This document shows, in pieces, positions 1-11,111 of a DNA stretch of 64,000 bases; position 1 is the stretch's first letter; each line of letters opens with the position of its first letter. The position numbers were made by a program, and so were the translations under genes. Source of the DNA: Aeromonas fluvialis (lineage in GTDB: Bacteria; Pseudomonadota; Gammaproteobacteria; Enterobacterales; Aeromonadaceae); assembly GCF_000819885.1 (NCBI RefSeq), contig NZ_CDBO01000027.1:62001-126000 (forward strand), written 5' to 3'. Under the pieces are notes generated by a model. That model ran no database searches. It saw nothing but the letters and a program-made list of their open reading frames with translations, and had not been told where the DNA came from.

Positions 1-2033
<2,033 letters not shown>

Positions 2034-2045
2034 GAGATCTCTTCC

Positions 2046-2942
2046 TTATTCCATCATCTTTTCGATGGGCAGCACCAGAATGGAGCTGGCGCCGAGGGCC
2101 TTGATCTGCTCCATGGTCTCCCAGAACAGGGTCTCGCTGGAGACGACGTGCAACGCCACCTGATTGGTGTCACCGGCCAGCTGCATGATGGTGGGGCGCT
2201 CGGCTCCCGGCAGCAGATCGGTGATGGCATCGAGCTTGTCTTTGGGGGCGTGCAGCATGATGTACTTGCTCTCGCGGGCCTGCTGCATCCCCTGAATGCG
2301 TGGCAGCAGTTTGTCGATCAGCTTCTGCTTGACATCTGACAAGGGGTTGGGGGCCTGTACCAGCACTGCCTTGGAGCGGTAGATCACCTCCACCTCTTTG
2401 AGGCCGTTGGCTTCCAGGGTCGCGCCGGTGGAGACCAGATCACAGATGGCATCGGCCAAGCCTGCGCGTGGTGCCACTTCTACCGAGCCGCCCAGCATCA
2501 CGCTCTTGAAGCCAAGACCCTTTTCGTCAAAGAAACGCTTGAGCAGCCCGGGGTAGGAGGTGGCGATGCGCTTGCCCGCCAGACTTTGTGGCCCTGTGTA
2601 GGTCACATCTTCCGGCACGGCCAGCGAGAGGCGGCAGCCGCCAAAATCGAGCTGCTTGAGGGTCTTGACCTCTGCAGACAACCCTTGGGAAGCGCGAATA
2701 AGCTGCACCTCTTCCAGCACGTTCTCACCGATGATGCCAAGGTCAACCACCCCTTCCATCACCAGACCCGGGATATCGTCATCACGCACCCGCAGGATAT
2801 CGATGGGCATGTTCTCGACATGGGCGATAAGGCGCTGCTCGCGCAGATTGATCTTGAGGCCACAGCTCTTGAACAGTGCCTGGGAGTCCTGGCTCAGACG
2901 ACCGGACTTTTGCATGGCGATACGCAGACGTTGTGTTTCCAT
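2046..2942 (-). CDS. hisG: ATP phosphoribosyltransferase, long form
   Basis: First and committed enzyme of histidine synthesis: it joins ATP and PRPP and is feedback-inhibited by histidine. At 298 residues it is the long form with a C-terminal regulatory domain, so no HisZ partner is needed. Visible: [17 protein letters not shown] at the start, [26 protein letters not shown] and the PRPP-loop stretch [18 protein letters not shown] around residue 170. The ATG at 2942 follows a purine-rich AGAAGGAAA site. It is first in the operon, just after the attenuator hairpin, so its transcription should depend on histidyl-tRNA charging through the leader peptide. Confidence 0.98.
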   Translation of the reverse strand: METQRLRIAMQKSGRLSQDSQALFKSCGLKINLREQRLIAHVENMPIDILRVRDDDIPGLVMEGVVDLGIIGENVLEEVQLIRASQGLSAEVKTLKQLDFGGCRLSLAVPEDVTYTGPQSLAGKRIATSYPGLLKRFFDEKGLGFKSVMLGGSVEVAPRAGLADAICDLVSTGATLEANGLKEVEVIYRSKAVLVQAPNPLSDVKQKLIDKLLPRIQGMQQARESKYIMLHAPKDKLDAITDLLPGAERPTIMQLAGDTNQVALHVVSSETLFWETMEQIKALGASSILVLPIEKMME

Positions 2943-2967
2943 TTGCTCGATTTCCTTCTAGTCAAAA

Positions 2968-3005
2968 ACGAAAAAACCCTCGGAAGTGTGTGCTTCCGAG
3001 GGTTT
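2968..3005 (-). terminator. his operon attenuator hairpin
   Basis: A near-perfect hairpin lies between hisL and hisG. In the transcribed direction the stem AAACCCTCGGAAG pairs with CTTCCGAGGGTTT across a 6-base loop and is followed by a T-rich tail (TTTTTTCG). This is the intrinsic terminator of a classic his attenuator: a ribosome stalled on the His codons of the upstream leader should favour the antiterminator fold and allow hisG transcription. Confidence 0.9.
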
Positions 3006-3071
3006 ATGAATCTTGCGGTCCTTTTGGAAGTCACCAGTTAAGTGTCTTCCAGCAGTCAACCTCCTGAAAGA

Positions 3072-3122
3072 CTAGTCGGGATGATGGTGGTGATGATGAG
3101 TCTTCAGAGTGGTGAACTTCAT
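3072..3122 (-). CDS. hisL: his operon leader peptide
   Basis: A 16-residue peptide, MKFTTLKTHHHHHHPD, with six consecutive histidines (CAT/CAC codons) and the same HPD ending as the enterobacterial leader. It senses histidyl-tRNA supply: slow translation of the His run should prevent formation of the terminator about 70 bases downstream. The ATG at 3122-3120 follows AAAGGA at a suitable distance and the stop is TAG. It is too short for standard gene callers. The region beyond 3122 should hold the operon promoter, but I could not assign its boxes with confidence. Confidence 0.95.
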   Translation of the reverse strand: MKFTTLKTHHHHHHPD

Positions 3123-3284
3123 GTAATCAATCCTTTACAAAAATAAGATGTCGTAATTGACGCCTGATTTAAACTACCTGCCTTGACAGAAAATGCAACC
3201 CAAAATTGTGATTTGATCGATTAAAGTGGCGGAAACGGTTTTCTGGTCGATAACTAGACAATAACCCCTGCAGGAGTCGCCATC

Positions 3285-3530
3285 ATGCCCAGCCAGGACC
3301 TGTTGTTCCCCATTTTGCCCCGGGCTCCCGCCGCGCCCGGCAGCGAAGAGATCAAGCGGGAAGTGAACCAGATCAGCAAAAAGCACCAGCTGCGCAAGAC
3401 CAGCACTGACAACAGTGACTCCCAGCAGCGCCAGCAGGCGTATAGCACGCCCGCCAAGCGTGATCAGTCCAAGTCGGAAGAGGATGATCACAAACCGGAT
3501 CCCGAGCATCAGATCGATCTGTTCGTCTAA
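3285..3530 (+). CDS. Small hydrophilic protein of unknown function
   Basis: An 81-residue ORF with a good ribosome binding site (CAGGAG, 7 bases before ATG). I do not recognise the family. It opens with a short proline-rich stretch (SQDLLFPILPRAP), then is highly charged and Gln/Ser/Lys-rich (KREVNQISKKHQLRKT, KRDQSKSEEDDHKPDPE) and ends in IDLFV. There is no signal peptide or membrane segment, and it looks largely disordered. It lies between the divergent his leader and yoaA, 67 bases before the yoaA start used here. Good ribosome binding site and clean ends favour a real gene; the overlapping minus-strand frames look like shadows. Confidence 0.6.
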   Translation: MPSQDLLFPILPRAPAAPGSEEIKREVNQISKKHQLRKTSTDNSDSQQRQQAYSTPAKRDQSKSEEDDHKPDPEHQIDLFV

Positions 3531-3597
3531 GCAGATTATCTGTCCCGCTTTTGCCGCGCTTTTGGCATAATGGCCGCTTTTGCTGCGGGACGCCCTT

Positions 3598-5517
3598 TTG
3601 AACATCCAGACCCTGTTCAAGCCAGATGGCCCTCTGGCCAGCCATATCGACGGTTTCAAAGCCCGCGCCCCCCAACTGGAGATGGCCGAAGCGGTCGCGC
3701 GCGCCATCAAAAGTGGTGGTCGTCTGCTGGTGGAGGCGGGGACCGGTACTGGCAAGACTTATGCCTATCTGGTGCCTGCGCTGGAATCCGGCAAGCGGGT
3801 GGTGATCAGCACCGGCTCGAAGAACCTGCAGGAACAGCTCTTCTATCGGGATCTCCCGACCATTACCGGTGCGCTCTCCTACACCCCGCCGGTGGCTCTG
3901 CTCAAGGGGCGCAGCAACTATCTCTGCATCGAGCGGATGAACCGGCTCTTGAGCGAATCCCATCTGCAAAAGCCTGACATCCTGAGCGATCTGGTGAAGA
4001 TCAAATCCTGGTCCACCGCCACCGATAACGGCGATGTGGGGGATATTCCGGGATTGCAGGAGAACGCCGAGATCCTCGCTCACGTCACCAGCACCAATGA
4101 AAATTGCCTCGGCCGTGACTGCCCCTATTACGACGACTGCCATCTGGTGGTGGCCCGTCGCCGCGCCATGGATGCCCGGGTGGTGGTGATCAATCATCAC
4201 CTCTTTTTCGCCGATATGGCGGTGAAAGACACCGGGTTTGGCGAGTTGGTGCCGGAGGCGCAAGTCTACGTTTTTGATGAGGCGCACCAGCTGCCGGAGA
4301 TCGCCACCAACTACTTCGGCAAGTCGGTGGGTAGCCGAACGATTCAGGATCTGGCGCAGGATATCCAGCTGGCCTATCGGGCAGAGGCGCACGACATGGC
4401 CCAGCTCGGCAAGGCGGCGGACCGGCTCGCTATCGCCAGTCAGGATCTGCGTCTGGCCTTCGGGGTGGATGGCGGTCGCGGCAATACCCGCGACATGCTG
4501 CGCCAGCCGCTTTGGGGGCAGGCTTTGGCTCGTCTCAACGATGCCATCGGGCTTTGCTACGAAGTGCTCAAACTGGCTCTCGGCCGGGGTGAGCAGCTGG
4601 ATCACGCCTTCGAGCGCATCAGTGAACTGCGCACCCGTCTTGGCGAGGTGCTGGCGGTTAACCAGACCGGTTTCTCCTACTGGTACGACTGCTCACGGCT
4701 TCATTTCACCCTCAATCTGACGCCGCTTTCGGTGGCCGAGCGATTCAGTGCCGAGGTGCAAAGACCGGAAGTGGCCTGGGTCTTCACCTCCGCCACCCTG
4801 ACGGTGGATATGCGGTTTGATCACTTCAAAGCCGAGCTGGGGCTAGCGGGCAGCGCCGAGCTGATCCTCGACAGTCCGTTCGACTATGGCGAGCAGGCGC
4901 GGCTCTGTGTGCCCCGTTATCTGCCGGAGCCCAACGCCTTTGGCCGTGGCGAGCAGCTGGCCAATCTGATGATCCCCCTCATCAACAAGACGCCGGGGGG
5001 CTGTTTCTTCCTCTGCACCAGCCATCAGGTGATGCGTCAGGTGGCCGAGGTGCTGCGCCGGGAGATTGGCCGCACCGTCTTGCTGCAGGGGGAGGACAAC
5101 AAGCAGCGGTTGCTCAAGGAGTTTGTCGAGAATGGCCGTGCCGTGCTGGTGGCGACCAGCAGTTTCTGGGAGGGGATCGACGTACGAGGGGCGGCGTTGT
5201 CGTGTGTTATCATCGACAAGCTGCCGTTTGCCAGCCCCGATGATCCGCTGCTCAAGGCGCGGGTGGATGATTGCAAGCTCAAGGGGGGCGATCCCTTCGC
5301 CGAGCTGCAACTGCCCAAGGCGGTGATTGCCCTCAAACAGGGGGTGGGGCGGCTTATTCGTGATCGCAGTGATCACGGGGTGCTGGTCATCTGTGATCCA
5401 CGAATGGTCAACAAGCCCTATGGCGCCACCTTTATCAAGAGTCTGCCCGCCATCCCGCGTACCAGGGAGTTGGGAACGCTGGGGAGCTTTTTCGATCGCA
5501 CTGAACGCGGTGAATAA
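3598..5517 (+). CDS. yoaA: ATP-dependent helicase YoaA (DinG/XPD-like)
   Basis: Superfamily 2 iron-sulfur DNA helicase of the DinG/XPD group; in E. coli YoaA works with the clamp-loader subunit chi in repair of replication-blocking damage. Visible: Walker A EAGTGTGKT near residue 50, STGSKNLQEQL motif Ia, an Fe-S cysteine set (LCIER, then CLGRDCPYYDDC), the DEAH box VFDEAHQLPE, and C-terminal motifs TSSFWEGIDVRG and KQGVGRLIRD. No ATG fits: TTG at 3598 and TTG at 3580 are both in frame. I use 3598 because the protein already begins where E. coli YoaA does and GGGAC lies upstream. Just upstream is a CATAAT -10-like box. The gene precedes tsaB, as in E. coli. Confidence 0.93.
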   Translation: MNIQTLFKPDGPLASHIDGFKARAPQLEMAEAVARAIKSGGRLLVEAGTGTGKTYAYLVPALESGKRVVISTGSKNLQEQLFYRDLPTITGALSYTPPVALLKGRSNYLCIERMNRLLSESHLQKPDILSDLVKIKSWSTATDNGDVGDIPGLQENAEILAHVTSTNENCLGRDCPYYDDCHLVVARRRAMDARVVVINHHLFFADMAVKDTGFGELVPEAQVYVFDEAHQLPEIATNYFGKSVGSRTIQDLAQDIQLAYRAEAHDMAQLGKAADRLAIASQDLRLAFGVDGGRGNTRDMLRQPLWGQALARLNDAIGLCYEVLKLALGRGEQLDHAFERISELRTRLGEVLAVNQTGFSYWYDCSRLHFTLNLTPLSVAERFSAEVQRPEVAWVFTSATLTVDMRFDHFKAELGLAGSAELILDSPFDYGEQARLCVPRYLPEPNAFGRGEQLANLMIPLINKTPGGCFFLCTSHQVMRQVAEVLRREIGRTVLLQGEDNKQRLLKEFVENGRAVLVATSSFWEGIDVRGAALSCVIIDKLPFASPDDPLLKARVDDCKLKGGDPFAELQLPKAVIALKQGVGRLIRDRSDHGVLVICDPRMVNKPYGATFIKSLPAIPRTRELGTLGSFFDRTERGE

Positions 5518-5607
5518 GTGTGCCGCCAGATAACAGATTTGAACAACGGGTGAGCATATCTCGCTTGCCGGTTATGTAATTGACTGATTTTATAGAGATT
5601 GGAACGC

Positions 5608-6309
5608 ATGAACGAGTTGAAGATCCTGGCCGTAGATACCGCCACCGAAGCCTGCTCAGCCGCCTTGCTGGTGGGTGACAGGCAGTTCTCCCGTTGGGAG
5701 GAGGCGCCACGGGATCACACCCGCAAGATCCTCCCGATGGTGCAGTCTCTGTTAGACGAGGCGGGAATAAGTTTGAGCGATCTGGATGCCATCGCGTTTG
5801 GCCGTGGCCCAGGCTCCTTTACCGGCGTGCGGATCGGCATTAGCGTGGCGCAGGGGCTGGCGTTTGGCGCCGGTGTGCCGCTGATTGGTATCTCGACGCT
5901 GGCCGCCATGGCGCAAGGGGCCTATCGTCTCGACGGCGCCGAGCAGGTGCTGACCGCCATCGATGCGCGGATGAACGAGGTCTATTTCGGCCGCTATGAG
6001 CTGATCGATGGCCGCATGCAGCTGGTGGGCAATGAGGTGGTGAGCGATCCCGCGGCACTGGTTGACGTCAGTGGCAAGCTGGCGGGTCGGGTGACCTGCG
6101 TCGGCACCGGGTTTGAGACCTATGGCGAGACCCTGAGTGGTCTGGCCGATGAGCTGGCGGTGAGCCAGGTGCGCTTCCCGGCAGCAGAGGACATGCTGCC
6201 GCTGGCCCGTGCCGCCTGGCTGGCGGGGGAGGCGGTGCCGGTTGAGCAGGCGACGCCGGTCTATTTGCGTGACAAGGTGACCTGGAAAAAACTGCCGGGT
6301 CGTGAGTAA
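5608..6309 (+). CDS. tsaB: tRNA t6A synthesis protein TsaB
   Basis: Member of the TsaBDE complex that installs N6-threonylcarbamoyladenosine at A37 of ANN-decoding tRNAs. TsaB is an ASKHA-fold scaffold that binds TsaD. The 233 residues match the family. Visible: N-terminal ILAVDTATEACSAALL, the FGRGPGSFTGVRIGIS block around residue 65, the LIGISTLAAMA segment, and AIDARMNEVYFG. A TTG nine bases upstream is in frame, but ATG at 5608 gives the usual MNELKILAVDTATE start. It sits between yoaA and a Slp-type lipoprotein gene, the E. coli order. Confidence 0.96.
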   Translation: MNELKILAVDTATEACSAALLVGDRQFSRWEEAPRDHTRKILPMVQSLLDEAGISLSDLDAIAFGRGPGSFTGVRIGISVAQGLAFGAGVPLIGISTLAAMAQGAYRLDGAEQVLTAIDARMNEVYFGRYELIDGRMQLVGNEVVSDPAALVDVSGKLAGRVTCVGTGFETYGETLSGLADELAVSQVRFPAAEDMLPLARAAWLAGEAVPVEQATPVYLRDKVTWKKLPGRE

Positions 6310-6427
6310 GGGACGGGTAGACAACGGCCGTGGTGCCGCCCTTGCTACCAACCGATGAACATCCTCTGTCGGCTGGTGCTGTCAGCACGGCAGGGGCGGG
6401 CACTGACGATCTGGAAAGGAGAGTGAC

Positions 6428-6943
6428 ATGTTCAGGCGTGCAATGGTGATGGGTGCGGCTGTGTTGCTACTGGCAGCCTGCAGCTCGGTCCCCAAGGAGC
6501 TGGCCTATGAACCCGAAAATCAGCTGGTGGCCTATCCACCTGCCCTGGGCGGGATGGAGGGCAAACCGGCTCGCTGGAGCGGCGTCATTTCTGCGGTGCA
6601 CAACAAGGCAGATCAGAGCGTTATTGAAGTGGTCTATCTGCCGCTCAAATCCAACGGCGTGCCGGAGCAGACCGAGCAGAGCCCGGGTCGCTTTCTGGCC
6701 ATCATGAAGGGCTTTGTCGATCCGACCCTCTATGCCAAGGGGCGCAGCCTGACGGTGCTTGGCACCATTGGCAAACCGGTAGATAGCCAGATTGGCGAGC
6801 ACAAGTACCGCTTCTCGGTGCTCAATGTGACGGGCAGCAAGCTGTGGCCGCCAGTCAAAGAGGTGGAGGTGCGCTATATGGACCCTTACTTCTACGACCC
6901 CTTCTATGATCCCTTCTGGCCGAGATGGCCGCTGCGTCGCTAA
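6428..6943 (+). CDS. yeaY: Slp/YeaY-family outer membrane lipoprotein
   Basis: A 171-residue predicted lipoprotein: a short positively charged start (MFRRAMVMG), a hydrophobic core and the lipobox LLAAC with Cys18, followed by SS, which suggests outer-membrane sorting. The mature part resembles the Slp family (starvation lipoprotein), with KPARWSGVISAVHN and GRFLAIMKGFVDPTLYAKGR typical of it. The C-terminal tail is rich in Tyr, Asp, Phe and Pro (YMDPYFYDPFYDPFWPRWP). The ribosome binding site AAAGGAGAG is strong. Position after tsaB equals that of E. coli yeaY, hence the symbol; the function in the envelope is unclear. Confidence 0.88.
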   Translation: MFRRAMVMGAAVLLLAACSSVPKELAYEPENQLVAYPPALGGMEGKPARWSGVISAVHNKADQSVIEVVYLPLKSNGVPEQTEQSPGRFLAIMKGFVDPTLYAKGRSLTVLGTIGKPVDSQIGEHKYRFSVLNVTGSKLWPPVKEVEVRYMDPYFYDPFYDPFWPRWPLRR

Positions 6944-6951
6944 GGCTGGCC

Positions 6952-7830
6952 ATGATCGACAGCATCAAGAGCACTCTGCACGGACGTCAGCTCACCTTGG
7001 TGGATGGTAGGCAGGTGGCCCTGCTGGAGAACCAATCCGCTGAGCATGATCAGCAGGGCAAACCCCTGCTGATTGCTCTGCACGGTTGGCTCGACAACAG
7101 TGCCAGCTTCTTGCCGCTGGCGCCGCATCTGGGGGATTTTCACCTCATCTGTGTCGATCTGCCGGGACACGGCCACTCCGATCACAAGACCACCTCTTAT
7201 GTCTTTGTCGACTGGCTGGACGATCTCTACCAGATCGTCCAGGCGGCAGGGTGGTCGCGTTTCACTCTGCTCGGCCACTCCCTCGGGGCGCTGATCGCCT
7301 CGGCCTATGCCGGGGTGTTTCCCGAACAGGTGGAGCGGCTGATCATGCTGGAGGGGCTGGGGCCGCTCAGCCAACCCGATGAGGAGGTGCCTGCCCAGTT
7401 GCGGCGGGCGATTTTAAATCGCAGCCGTACCCGTGAGCGCATCGCTAGCGGCTTTGCCTCGCTTGATGAGGCGGTGACCGCCCGTTGTAAGGTGGCGGAC
7501 ATCACGCCGGCAGCGGCACGCCTTATCTGTGAACGGCAGCTTGAGGAGCGGGCAGGGCGTTGGCACTGGCGCAGCGATCCCAGATTGCGGGATCTCTCGC
7601 CCCTTAGAATGAGCGAGGGACAGGCCAGGGCACTGATGGCGGCAATTCGTTGTCCGGTGTTGTTTATCCGGGGGGAACAGGGCTTTGCTGCACTGGCAGC
7701 GCAATGGCAAGTCCGTCATGATGCCTTTCAGCAGATCGAACGGGTCATATTGGGCGGAAACCACCATTTTCATATGGAAAATCCGGCCGATACGGCCGTT
7801 TGTATCGTAAAATTTTGCCAATTTCGGTAG
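6952..7830 (+). CDS. Alpha/beta-fold hydrolase
   Basis: A 292-residue serine hydrolase of unknown substrate. Visible: oxyanion-hole strand LIALHGWLDNSASF, the DLPGHGHSDHK strand, the nucleophile elbow LLGHSLGALIAS (Ser about residue 110), and a late histidine in GGNHHFHMENP, where the catalytic His is expected. No signal peptide, so cytoplasmic. ATG at 6952 is chosen; an ATG at 6925 is in frame but lies inside the lipoprotein gene. It follows the lipoprotein gene by 8 bases, so the two are probably co-transcribed. It is an addition relative to the E. coli yeaY-fadD junction. Esterase or epoxide-hydrolase-like activity is possible but not decided by sequence. Confidence 0.88.
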   Translation: MIDSIKSTLHGRQLTLVDGRQVALLENQSAEHDQQGKPLLIALHGWLDNSASFLPLAPHLGDFHLICVDLPGHGHSDHKTTSYVFVDWLDDLYQIVQAAGWSRFTLLGHSLGALIASAYAGVFPEQVERLIMLEGLGPLSQPDEEVPAQLRRAILNRSRTRERIASGFASLDEAVTARCKVADITPAAARLICERQLEERAGRWHWRSDPRLRDLSPLRMSEGQARALMAAIRCPVLFIRGEQGFAALAAQWQVRHDAFQQIERVILGGNHHFHMENPADTAVCIVKFCQFR

Positions 7831-8027
7831 AATCACCAGCTTTCAATAATTCCAGGTTTGTTTTCTCCCTCACACTTTTCTGTTGTTAATTTGCTGTTAA
7901 TTGATGTTGCACTGTGTAAGTATTGCGTCATTAGAGCATCAGCTTAAAACAGTCGATTGAAATAGATGTGAACTGGGACGGAGGCAACACAGTGAGCGCA
8001 CAGGTGCTAGTTATGCAGGAGAAGTTC

Positions 8028-9704
8028 GTGGAAAAAGTCTGGCTGAAGCGTTATCCGGAAGGGGTTCCTGCCGAGATTAATCCAGACCAGTACGGCTCCC
8101 TGGTCGAGATGTTCGAATCCTCGGTGACCCAGTTTGCCGACCAGCCTGCCTTCGTCAACATGGGGCAGACCATCACCTACCGCCGACTGGAAGAGCAGTC
8201 CCGTGCCTTTGCTGCCTATTTGCAAAACGAGTTGAAGCTGGAGAAGGGGGATCGGGTCGCGGTGATGATGCCGAACCTGCTGCAATATCCCATCGCCGTG
8301 TTCGGCATCCTGCGCGCTGGCATGATAGTGGTCAATGTCAACCCGCTTTATACCCCGCGCGAGCTGGAGCATCAGCTCAAGGACTCCGGTGCCAAGGCCA
8401 TCGTTATCGTCTCCAACTTTGCCCATACCCTGGAAAAGGTGGTCTACGACACCCCGGTCAAGCACGTCATTCTGACCCGAATGGGGGACAACTTGGGGCT
8501 GGCCAAGGGCACCCTGGTCAACTTCGTGGTGAAATACGTCAAGAAGCTGGTGCCGAAATACAATCTGCCCCACGCCACCACCATGCGTCAGGCGTTGGTG
8601 AAAGGGCGTTACCAGCAGTACATCAAGCCGGAGATCAGCAACGACGATCTCGCCTTCCTGCAGTACACCGGCGGCACGACCGGCCTCTCCAAAGGGGCCA
8701 TGCTGACCCATCGCAACATGATTGCCAACGTCGAGCAGTGCCTCGGTGTCTATGGCCCCATGCTGGAGCGTGGCAAGGAGTTCGTGGTCACGGCGTTGCC
8801 GCTCTATCACGTCTTTGCCCTGACGGTAAACTGCATGCTGTTTATGCGGATCGGCGGTTACAACCTGCTGATCAGCAACCCGCGCGATATCCCGGGTTTT
8901 GTCAAAGAGATCAAGAAGTATCCCTTTACCTGTATCACCGGGGTCAACACCCTGTTCAATGCGCTGGTCAACAATGAGGAGTTCCAGGGCATCGCCTTTG
9001 ACAAGCTCAAACTGACCATCGGCGGCGGCATGGCGGTGCAGCGTGCGGTGGCGGAGAAGTGGAAAGGGCTGACCGGAACCCCCTTGCTGGAAGGTTATGG
9101 CCTGACCGAATGCTCGCCGCTGGTGAGCGTCTGCCCCTACGATCTGACCGATTACAACGGCTCCATCGGTCTGCCGGTCTGCTCCACCGATATCCGTCTG
9201 GTGGATGACAACGGTCAGGTGATCCACGCCCACGGCACCCCCGGCGAGATGCAGGTCCGTGGCCCGCAGGTGATGAGCGGCTACTGGCAGCGCCCCGAGG
9301 CGACCGCCGAAGTGATGCAGGATGGTTGGCTCTGTACCGGTGATATCGCGGTGTGCGATGAACAGGGCTTCTTCAAGATCGTCGATCGCAAGAAAGACAT
9401 GATCCTGGTCTCCGGTTTCAACGTCTATCCGAACGAAATCGAAGACGTGGTCGCCCTGCACCCGAAAGTGCTGGAAGTGGCCGCCGTCGGCGTACCACAT
9501 AAGGTGTCCGGCGAGCTGGTGAAGATCTTTGTGGTCAAGAAAGATGCAAAATTGCAGGAGGACGAGATTATTGCCCACTGCCGTACACATCTGACTGCCT
9601 ATAAGGTGCCGAAACTGGTAGAATTTCGCGACGAACTTCCCAAGACCAATGTGGGCAAGATCCTGCGCCGCGTACTGCGCGACGAGGAGATTGCCAAGCA
9701 ATAA
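8028..9704 (+). CDS. fadD: Long-chain fatty acid-CoA ligase
   Basis: Activates exogenous long-chain fatty acids to acyl-CoA at the inner membrane, coupling uptake to beta-oxidation. Visible: the AMP-binding signature [33 protein letters not shown], and the FACS motif with [30 protein letters not shown] and a C-terminal VGKILRR lysine. Three in-frame starts exist: GTG 7992 (GGAGG 7 bases upstream), ATG 8013 and GTG 8028 (AGGAG 6 bases upstream). GTG 8028 gives [10 protein letters not shown], which aligns with the start of E. coli FadD (MKKVWLNRYP), so I prefer it (558 residues). It is followed by a terminator, then rnd, as in E. coli. No clear FadR operator was found in the 160 bases upstream. 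Confidence 0.97.
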   Translation: MEKVWLKRYPEGVPAEINPDQYGSLVEMFESSVTQFADQPAFVNMGQTITYRRLEEQSRAFAAYLQNELKLEKGDRVAVMMPNLLQYPIAVFGILRAGMIVVNVNPLYTPRELEHQLKDSGAKAIVIVSNFAHTLEKVVYDTPVKHVILTRMGDNLGLAKGTLVNFVVKYVKKLVPKYNLPHATTMRQALVKGRYQQYIKPEISNDDLAFLQYTGGTTGLSKGAMLTHRNMIANVEQCLGVYGPMLERGKEFVVTALPLYHVFALTVNCMLFMRIGGYNLLISNPRDIPGFVKEIKKYPFTCITGVNTLFNALVNNEEFQGIAFDKLKLTIGGGMAVQRAVAEKWKGLTGTPLLEGYGLTECSPLVSVCPYDLTDYNGSIGLPVCSTDIRLVDDNGQVIHAHGTPGEMQVRGPQVMSGYWQRPEATAEVMQDGWLCTGDIAVCDEQGFFKIVDRKKDMILVSGFNVYPNEIEDVVALHPKVLEVAAVGVPHKVSGELVKIFVVKKDAKLQEDEIIAHCRTHLTAYKVPKLVEFRDELPKTNVGKILRRVLRDEEIAKQ

Positions 9705-9752
9705 CCGGACTGCGGCTGCAGAATCCTCTGCACACCAGCACCGCCGTTATGC

Positions 9753-9786
9753 AAAACCGTGGGTCATCCCACGGTTTTTTCTTTTT
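9753..9786 (+). terminator. Intrinsic terminator after fadD
   Basis: Stem AAACCGTGGG / CCCACGGTTT with a short TCAT loop, followed by TTTTCTTTTT. It lies 49 bases after the fadD stop and separates fadD from rnd. Confidence 0.92.
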
Positions 9787-9812
9787 GGCCCTGAATAACC
9801 GCGCAGGCACAG

Positions 9813-10925
9813 ATGCATTATCAACTTATCACTCAGCAAGCCGACTTTGAGCACTATCTCGCTTCTCTGGCCGACGTTCCCCTGGCTATCGATACTGAAT
9901 TCGTTCGCACCCGCACCTACTATCCCCAGCTTGGCCTATTCCAGATCTACGATGGCCAGCAACTGGCACTGCTCGACCCGCTTACCCTCGATCTGACGCC
10001 ACTCTGGCAACGACTGGGCCGGGAGGGGCAGATTGCCATCCTGCACGCCTCCGGCGAAGATTTGGAGCTGATCCAGCACCAGGCGGGCCATCTGCCCAAC
10101 CAGATGCACGACACCCAGCTGGCCACTGCGTTTCTCGGTTACGGCGTCTCGGTCGGCTTTGGTGCGCTGGTTAACGAATTCCTCGGGGTTGAGTTGGAAA
10201 AAGATCAGGCGCGCACCGACTGGCTGGCCCGCCCGCTTACGCCGCGTCAGCTCGAATACGCGGCGGCGGATGTGTTCTACCTGATGCCGCTCTACGAGAA
10301 GGTGATGGCCAAACTGCGAGAAAGCGGCAAGTTTGCCTGGTTCGAACAGGAGTGCCAGAACCACTCCGCCCGCAAGACCCAGGGCAGCGATCCCCGTCAG
10401 GCTTACCTTGAAATCGTCAACGCCTGGCAATTGGGTCGCCGCGAGCTGGCCATCCTGCGCGAGCTGGCCGCCTGGCGCCAGCAAGAGGCGGTACGCCGCG
10501 ATCTGGCCCTCAACTTCGTGGTCAAGGAGCTGCACCTGTTCAAGGTGGCGGAGCGTCGGCCAGCCTCCCTGCGGGATCTCAACGAGCTGGGACTCTCACC
10601 CATCGAGATCAAGATCCATGGCAAGCGAATGCTCGATATCGTTGCCAAGGCTCAGCAGAGTGATCCCGACAGCTGGCCCGAGGCCATTCGCCGGCTGGTG
10701 GACTACCCCCAGTACAAGGCCGAGCTCAAGCGGATCAAGGCCATGGTGGAAGAGAAGGCCAAGGCCAGCAACATTCCGCCCGAGCTGATTGCCAGCAAGA
10801 AGATCATTCATCAGTACTTCACCTGGAGCTGGCGGATGAACGATGAAGAACGGGCCCGCAGCGACAAGCCGATGTTGCTGCAAGGGTGGCGTCATGAGCT
10901 GGTAGGGCATCTGCTGGCACAATAA
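9813..10925 (+). CDS. rnd: Ribonuclease D
   Basis: 3'-5' exoribonuclease that trims tRNA and small RNA 3' ends. Visible DEDD exonuclease domain: LAIDTEFVRTRTYYP (Asp and Glu near residues 26-28), ILHASGEDLELI, the third-motif segment MHDTQLATAFLGYG, and the EYAAADVFYLMPLY motif. Two helical HRDC-type modules follow in the C-terminal half. At 370 residues it matches E. coli RNase D (375). The start codon follows CGCAGGCAC. It is located right after fadD, as in E. coli, but with a terminator between, so it should have its own promoter. Confidence 0.97.
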   Translation: MHYQLITQQADFEHYLASLADVPLAIDTEFVRTRTYYPQLGLFQIYDGQQLALLDPLTLDLTPLWQRLGREGQIAILHASGEDLELIQHQAGHLPNQMHDTQLATAFLGYGVSVGFGALVNEFLGVELEKDQARTDWLARPLTPRQLEYAAADVFYLMPLYEKVMAKLRESGKFAWFEQECQNHSARKTQGSDPRQAYLEIVNAWQLGRRELAILRELAAWRQQEAVRRDLALNFVVKELHLFKVAERRPASLRDLNELGLSPIEIKIHGKRMLDIVAKAQQSDPDSWPEAIRRLVDYPQYKAELKRIKAMVEEKAKASNIPPELIASKKIIHQYFTWSWRMNDEERARSDKPMLLQGWRHELVGHLLAQ

Positions 10926-10954
10926 GCCATCAGATTGCTACACCTATTAATTTA

Positions 10955-10982
10955 ATCCTCACCCCCGGGTGGGGATTTTTAT
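10955..10982 (+). terminator. Intrinsic terminator after rnd
   Basis: ATCCTCACCC / GGGTGGGGAT stem with one wobble pair and a CCG loop, followed by TTTTTATT, 30 bases after the rnd stop. Confidence 0.85.
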
Positions 10983-11080
10983 TGGACGAAAAGACAAGCG
11001 GGCATGCTGAACTGGGAAAACGAGGGTGTTCTTGATTGGCCGTATAGCGGGAATCGAGAATGAAAAAGAGAGCAGAGAGA

Positions 11081-11106
11081 AAAGGCAGCGGAAAACCGCT
11101 GCCTTT
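11081..11106 (-). terminator. Terminator after gloC, probably bidirectional
   Basis: Stem AAAGGCAGCGG / CCGCTGCCTTT with an AAAA loop, immediately after the gloC stop. T-runs are present on both sides, so it can also stop read-through from rnd. Confidence 0.88.
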
Positions 11107-11111
11107 TTTGA

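Noticed and set aside
6310-6427. Sigma-E-like promoter before the Slp-type lipoprotein gene
   Set aside because: GAACAT with a TCAG-like -10 is too weak to call, although E. coli yeaY is sigma-E controlled.
7831-7990. Possible FadR operator upstream of fadD
   Set aside because: No stretch close to the FadR consensus was found; only AT-rich promoter-like DNA.
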